A DNA stretch of 17,117 bases from positions 1-17,117 of the forward strand of contig CAWULT010000100.1 of the NCBI GenBank assembly GCA_963923455.1. The letters are read 5' to 3'. The notes beneath the pieces were generated by a model, which did no database searches, was not told the DNA's origin, and worked only from the letters and a program-made list of their open reading frames with translations. Below are positions 13,691 to 17,117 of the stretch, piece after piece. This stretch comes from CAWULT01 sp963923455 (lineage in GTDB: Bacteria; Acidobacteriota; Vicinamibacteria; Vicinamibacterales; UBA2999). A program made the position numbers and the translations under genes. Each line of letters begins with the position of its first letter. The stretch's first letter is position 1.

Positions 13691-14533
13691 GTGAGCCTGC
13701 AGGACACCATCGTCCGCCTGTTCGAGCAGGGCGCGTCGGCGCCCAAGGCCGAAGTTCGCGAGGCTTTCTTCCAGTTCCGCGAGGAACTGGCCGCGGGCCG
13801 CGTCCGCGCGGCCGAGCCCGACGCCGCGTCGCCGACCGGCTGGCGCGTCAACACGTGGGTCAAGCAGGGCATCCTGCTCGGCTTCCGCGCGGGTGACGTC
13901 GTCGACATGGGCGTCGGCAAGGGGCGCTGGCCCTTCTTCGACAAGGACACGATGCCGCTCAAGAAGCTCGACGCGGGCAGCGGCGTCCGCGTCGTCCCCG
14001 GCGGCTCCTCGATCCGGGAAGGCGCGTATCTCGGCAGCGGCGTCGTGTGCATGCCGCCGATGTACATCAACATCGGCGCCTACGTCGGCGACGGCACGAT
14101 GGTCGACTCGCACGCCCTCGTCGGGTCGTGCGCGCAGATCGGGAAGAAGGTGCACGTCAGCGCGGCCGCACAGATCGGCGGCGTGCTCGAGCCGGTGGGC
14201 GCCATGCCGGTGATCGTCGAGGACGAGGTGCTCGTCGGCGGGAACACCGGCATCTACGAGGGCGCCATCGTCCGCCGGCGCGCCGTGATTGCGTCGGGCG
14301 CGATCATCACCGGGTCGACGCCCATCTACGACCTGCCGAACGGCCGCATCATCAAGCCGGAGCCGGGGCAGCCGCTGGTCGTGCCCGAGGGGGCGGTGGT
14401 GGTGCCCGGGGCGCGCTCGGTCACCGTGGGCATGGGCAAGGAGTGGGGCCTGTCCCTGGCGACGCCGGTCATCGTCAAGTACCGCGACGAGAAGACCGAC
14501 GCCCGCACCGAGCTCGAACAGTGGCTGCGGTGA
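13691..14533 (+). CDS. dapD: Tetrahydrodipicolinate N-succinyltransferase
   Basis: It transfers succinyl from succinyl-CoA to tetrahydrodipicolinate, which defines the succinylase branch of lysine synthesis. The 280 residues follow E. coli DapD closely: a helical N-terminus with WVKQGILLGFR at 56-66, then a left-handed beta-helix of hexapeptide repeats with MYINIGAYVGDGTMVDSHA (124-142), VGSCAQIGKKVH, IGGVLEPVGAMPVIVED and ITGSTPIYD. The start is GTG at 13691 with GGTGAGG 5 nt upstream. It overlaps the next gene by GTGA. Confidence 0.95.
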   Translation: MSLQDTIVRLFEQGASAPKAEVREAFFQFREELAAGRVRAAEPDAASPTGWRVNTWVKQGILLGFRAGDVVDMGVGKGRWPFFDKDTMPLKKLDAGSGVRVVPGGSSIREGAYLGSGVVCMPPMYINIGAYVGDGTMVDSHALVGSCAQIGKKVHVSAAAQIGGVLEPVGAMPVIVEDEVLVGGNTGIYEGAIVRRRAVIASGAIITGSTPIYDLPNGRIIKPEPGQPLVVPEGAVVVPGARSVTVGMGKEWGLSLATPVIVKYRDEKTDARTELEQWLR

Positions 14534-15534
14534 CCGCGGTCGACCCGGTTGCGCTGACGCGCGCCCTCGTCGACATCGACTCGACGACCGGCACGGAAGG
14601 CGAGGTGGGCGCCTGGCTGGGCGGCTACCTGCGCAACCTCGGCTACACGGTGGAGGAGCAGCCGGTCTCCCCCGGCCGCTTCAACGTCTACGCGCACCTG
14701 GCCGCCTCGCCGGAGGTGGTCTTCTCCACGCACTACGACTGCGTGCCGCCGTTCTTCCCGAGCCGGGAGGAGCGCGGCTTCGTCTTCGGCCGGGGCTCGT
14801 GCGACGCCAAGGGCATCCTGGCCGCGCAGGTGGCCGCTGCCGAGCGGCTGCGCGCGAGCGGGGAGCAGCGCATCGGCCTGCTGTACGTGTCTGGGGAGGA
14901 GCGCGGCAGCGACGGCGCCCGCGTGGCCAACGAGGCGGCTCCCCCCGGCGTCCGCTACCTGATCAACGGAGAGCCGACCGACAACCGGCTGGGCGCGGCC
15001 ACGCGCGGCATCCTGCGCGTCCGGCTGAAGGCCAGGGGCCGCGCCGCGCACTCGTCGTTTCCCGAACTGGGCGAGTCGGCCATCGACAAGCTGCTCGACG
15101 CGCTGATGGTGATCCGCGGCGTACAGCTGCCCGAAGACCCGCTGCTCGGCCGCACGCACTACACCGTGGGCCTGATCGAAGGCGGCGTGGCGCCCAACGT
15201 CGTGTCGCCGCACGCGTCGGCCGAGCTGATGTTCCGGATCGTCGGCGACGCGCCGCCCGTGCGGGCCGCGCTGCAGGTGGTCGAGAGCCTCGTCGACATC
15301 GAGCACATCCTCGACATCTCGGCGATCAAGATGCACGTGGTGCCCGGCTTCGAGACGGCCGTCTTCCCCTACACGACCGACGTGCCGTTGCTGACACGGT
15401 GGGGAAAGCCCTTGCTCATCGGGCCCGGCTCGATCCACGTGGCGCACACCGCCGACGAGCACATCTCGATCGACGAGCTGCGCCACGCGATCGACCTCTA
15501 CGAGTCGCTGGCCGCGCGGCTGCTGCGCGGCTGA
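14530..15534 (+). CDS. dapE: M20-family deacylase, probable succinyl-diaminopimelate desuccinylase
   Basis: The 334-residue di-zinc M20 hydrolase has STHYDCVPP at 66-74 (His68, Asp70), GRGSCDAKG at 87-95 (Asp92), SGEERGSDGA at 121-130 (Glu123, Glu124), INGEPTDN at 145-152 (Glu148) and VAHTADEHISIDEL at 304-317 (His306). The lid/dimerisation domain spans about 155-270 and includes KARGRAAHSSFPE. M20 also includes ArgE, LysK and carboxypeptidases, and sequence alone does not settle the substrate. The DapE role rests on its place as the last gene of an operon with dapD, which it overlaps by 4 bp. GTG 14530 is chosen for that overlap; GTG 14521 would add three residues. Confidence 0.8.
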   Translation: MTAVDPVALTRALVDIDSTTGTEGEVGAWLGGYLRNLGYTVEEQPVSPGRFNVYAHLAASPEVVFSTHYDCVPPFFPSREERGFVFGRGSCDAKGILAAQVAAAERLRASGEQRIGLLYVSGEERGSDGARVANEAAPPGVRYLINGEPTDNRLGAATRGILRVRLKARGRAAHSSFPELGESAIDKLLDALMVIRGVQLPEDPLLGRTHYTVGLIEGGVAPNVVSPHASAELMFRIVGDAPPVRAALQVVESLVDIEHILDISAIKMHVVPGFETAVFPYTTDVPLLTRWGKPLLIGPGSIHVAHTADEHISIDELRHAIDLYESLAARLLRG

Positions 15535-15539
15535 GGCAT

Positions 15540-15559
15540 CGCGTGGCCCTGGCCACGCG
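15540..15559. terminator. Perfect bidirectional hairpin between dap operon and ThuA gene
   Basis: CGCGTGGCC-CT-GGCCACGCG is a perfect 9-bp inverted repeat (more realistically an 8-bp stem with a 4-nt loop). It lies inside the 32-bp gap between two convergent stop codons. There is no strong T-tract. Confidence 0.6.
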
Positions 15560-15566
15560 TCCCGTC

Positions 15567-16460
15567 CTACCGGCGCGGCGACGCGTCGCCCGGCACGAGC
15601 CCCGTCGCCCACCGCAGCGCGTCGACGAACATCCGCTGCACGAGCGGGTTGTCCCACGACTCGTCGGAGTGGCCCAGCACGCTGTAGAACACCCGTCCCT
15701 TCCCGTAGGGTTTGGCCCACGCCACCGGGACGTCCGTGTCCCTGGGATCGCGCGCCAGGCTCCTGTCCACCTTGTCGAAGTCGAGGCTCGCGAGCACCCG
15801 GACGTTGCCGCGCGCGTAGGGCGCCTTGTGCACGGCCACTTCGTCGACCACCTGGAACGCCGGCGGCAGCGAGCTCATGGCGGGGAAGGCGGGGTCTTCC
15901 ACCGTGATCGGCAGGTTGGCCACCAGCCGGTCGGCCCGGGTCCACGGATGGTCCCACGCGCCGCCGATCATGTTGGCGTATTCGGGGTGCGGCTGGAACG
16001 CGTTGTCGCCGGTGTGCGCCGCCACGAAGCCCTTGCCGTCGTCGCGGACGAAGGCCAGCAGGTCCTGCATCTGCTGCGGCGTGAGGTCGCCCGGACCGGC
16101 GCCGAAGAAGAAGATCGCGTCGAAGAAGTCGAGGTTCTTCGTGTTGAGCGCGGGCCTCGGGATCGGGCTCTTCGTGATGAGCTGCGAGTCGGTGCGGATG
16201 ACCGTCACGAAGGCGCCTGATTCACGGCCGAGCCGTTCGATCGTCGCGAGCGCGTGCGACACCGAGTCGTGCTGGAAGCTGGTGCGCGCATCGCCGATGG
16301 CCAGTACCTTCTTGCGCCCCGGCCAGGGGTCCTGCGCCGGCGGCGCGGCCTGGGCAGCCCCCGCGCCCGCCGGCGCTGCTGGCGCCGCGGGCTGCTGCGC
16401 CGCGACCCACGTCGAGAGAAGCAATCCGATGATCCACGCCGCCGTCGCCCATGCCCGCAT
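15567..16460 (-). CDS. Secreted ThuA-like (trehalose-utilisation-type) domain protein
   Basis: This 297-residue protein starts with a signal peptide (residues 1-21, ending VAAQ) and an Ala/Pro-rich linker to about 46. The ThuA-like glutamine-amidotransferase-fold domain covers about 50-288: KVLAIGDARTSFQHDSV at 51-67, DAIFFFGAGPGDLT (114-127), GKGFVAAHTGDNAF at 142-155, MIGGAWDHPWT at 164-174, DEVAVHK and PVAWAKPYGKGRVFYSVLGHSDESW at the C-terminal core. ThuA domains occur in sugar catabolism and in many secreted proteins of unknown activity; the reaction is not known here. The start at 16460 gives the signal peptide and is preceded by a GGGAGTG ribosome site. Confidence 0.88.
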   Translation of the reverse strand: MRAWATAAWIIGLLLSTWVAAQQPAAPAAPAGAGAAQAAPPAQDPWPGRKKVLAIGDARTSFQHDSVSHALATIERLGRESGAFVTVIRTDSQLITKSPIPRPALNTKNLDFFDAIFFFGAGPGDLTPQQMQDLLAFVRDDGKGFVAAHTGDNAFQPHPEYANMIGGAWDHPWTRADRLVANLPITVEDPAFPAMSSLPPAFQVVDEVAVHKAPYARGNVRVLASLDFDKVDRSLARDPRDTDVPVAWAKPYGKGRVFYSVLGHSDESWDNPLVQRMFVDALRWATGLVPGDASPRR

Positions 16461-16494
16461 CCGTCACTCCCATGCGGCCTCGAAGGCCGGCCGG

Positions 16495-16500
16495 AGTATA
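16495..16500 (-). promoter_or_regulatory. Possible -10 element of the ThuA gene
   Basis: TATACT (minus strand, 16500-16495) matches the -10 consensus at 5/6 and would start transcription about 28 nt before the ATG. The -35 at 17 bp (GGCGCA) is poor. A 6-bp hairpin CGGCCT-CGA-AGGCCG (16475-16489) sits at the predicted transcription start. Confidence 0.45.
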
Positions 16501-16581
16501 CGATGCGCGCCGAGGCGTGCGCCGCGACCGCATCGTGGACTCGCCAGGCTGTCGTCCGCCTCGCGCGGTGCCGCTCGCGCC

Positions 16582-17117
16582 CTACGCGGTGGCCGTCACC
16601 ATCCAGCAGCTGGCCACGAACGTCGCCTCGTCGCCGTGCACGTACGGGTCGAAGGCGGCGCGCACGACTGGCGCAACCCGCATCCGCGTGGCGGTGTCGG
16701 CCTGATCGAGCGCCCGCCCGACGGGGCCGAGCCGCATGGCGTACTGGTCGAGGGCCGAGGCCGGCACGCGGCAGGTGACGTCGATGGGCTGGAGCGCGAC
16801 ACCGTGCCAGCCGGCGCCGCCCACGATGGCCGTGACGCGCGCCGGATCCCCGAAGGCGAACTGGCCGGGCGCGTCCGGGTCGCGGGGCGGCAGCGCCGGC
16901 AGCAGCGGCGCGGCGGCACGTTCGGCGGCCGTCATGAACGGGTTGTCCTCCGCGCGGCGCCACACCGCCATGCGCAGCCCCGCGCCCGGCCTGGCCGCGC
17001 GGCGTAGGTTGGCGAACGCCCGCACCGGGTCGGCGAAGAACATCACGCCGAAGCGCGACACCACGGCGTCGACGCTGCCGGGCTCGAAGGCGTACGCCTG
17101 CGCGTCGGCACGCACGA
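16582..17117 (-). CDS. Class I SAM-dependent methyltransferase, 5'-truncated
   Basis: Only the C-terminal 178 or so residues lie in the window; the frame is open to the right edge and the SAM-binding motif I lies beyond it. The visible part begins with RADAQAYAFEPGSVDAVVSRFG and FGVMFFADPVRAF, the motif II/III region of Rossmann-fold methyltransferases in the UbiE/Methyltransf_11 group. LRRAARPGAGLRMAVWR then gives the strand following motif III. The C-terminal half (FGDPARVTAIVGGAGW, LDQYAMRLGPVGRAL) is the usual substrate cap. The GTG at 17115 is probably an internal Val codon, as family members continue upstream. The substrate is unknown. It runs in the same direction as the ThuA gene but 121 bp upstream of it, with a separate promoter likely between them. 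Confidence 0.8.
   Translation of the reverse strand, partial: VRADAQAYAFEPGSVDAVVSRFGVMFFADPVRAFANLRRAARPGAGLRMAVWRRAEDNPFMTAAERAAAPLLPALPPRDPDAPGQFAFGDPARVTAIVGGAGWHGVALQPIDVTCRVPASALDQYAMRLGPVGRALDQADTATRMRVAPVVRAAFDPYVHGDEATFVASCWMVTATA

Noticed and set aside
1..17117. CRISPR array, tRNA or rRNA genes, insertion sequences, defence system
   Set aside because: I looked for regularly spaced direct repeats, cloverleaf-like stretches, transposase or integrase motifs and nuclease or toxin pairs, and saw none; gaps between genes are all under about 150 bp.

Overview
This window is GC-rich (roughly 70% by eye), densely coding, and appears to be ordinary chromosome. I see no rRNA, tRNA, CRISPR array, insertion sequence or phage gene. 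The mix of secreted proteins of an uncharacterised type, a succinylase-type lysine operon and an SPFH/NfeD pair suggests an Acidobacteriota genome, perhaps the Vicinamibacteria (subdivision 6). That placement is inferred from gene content and has no phylogenetic marker behind it.

Left part, 1-8069: exported or membrane proteins of mostly unknown role. A 5'-truncated gene (+, 2-1048) faces a two-gene minus-strand unit. That unit encodes a secreted protein (3769-2954) and a secreted protein with a CXXCH motif, QW-type repeats and ankyrin repeats (2916-1075). A secreted two-domain VOC protein (3816-4697) is divergent from this pair across only 46 bp. A minus-strand NfeD/SPFH membrane pair follows (6144-4779). 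Divergent from that pair is a secreted fusion protein ending in a metallo-beta-lactamase domain (6282-8069). The truncated gene, the 3769-2954 gene and the N-terminal half of the fusion share one domain: a W-(E/D)-G core, an ERF motif and a conserved pair of cysteines. The window therefore holds three paralogues of one uncharacterised extracytoplasmic domain in three architectures.

Middle, 8070-10735: a strong hairpin ends the fusion gene. Then come a long malate synthase (8215-10089) and an NTF2/SnoaL-like protein (10135-10629). The latter has its own near-consensus promoter, which places the transcription start on the ATG.

Right part, 10736-15534: a tight five-gene operon, lysC-dapB-dapA-dapD-dapE-like. 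It makes lysine and diaminopimelate (for peptidoglycan) from aspartate by the succinylase route, with ATGA and GTGA overlaps at two junctions. The asd, aminotransferase and dapF steps are not here. A perfect 9-bp hairpin separates the operon from a convergent secreted ThuA-domain protein (16460-15567). Upstream of that, a class I methyltransferase runs off the right edge.

Regulation visible in the sequence: sigma70-like promoters at several starts, some predicted to give leaderless or nearly leaderless mRNAs, and GC hairpins at all three convergent gene junctions. No stretch above 300 bp lacks a gene.
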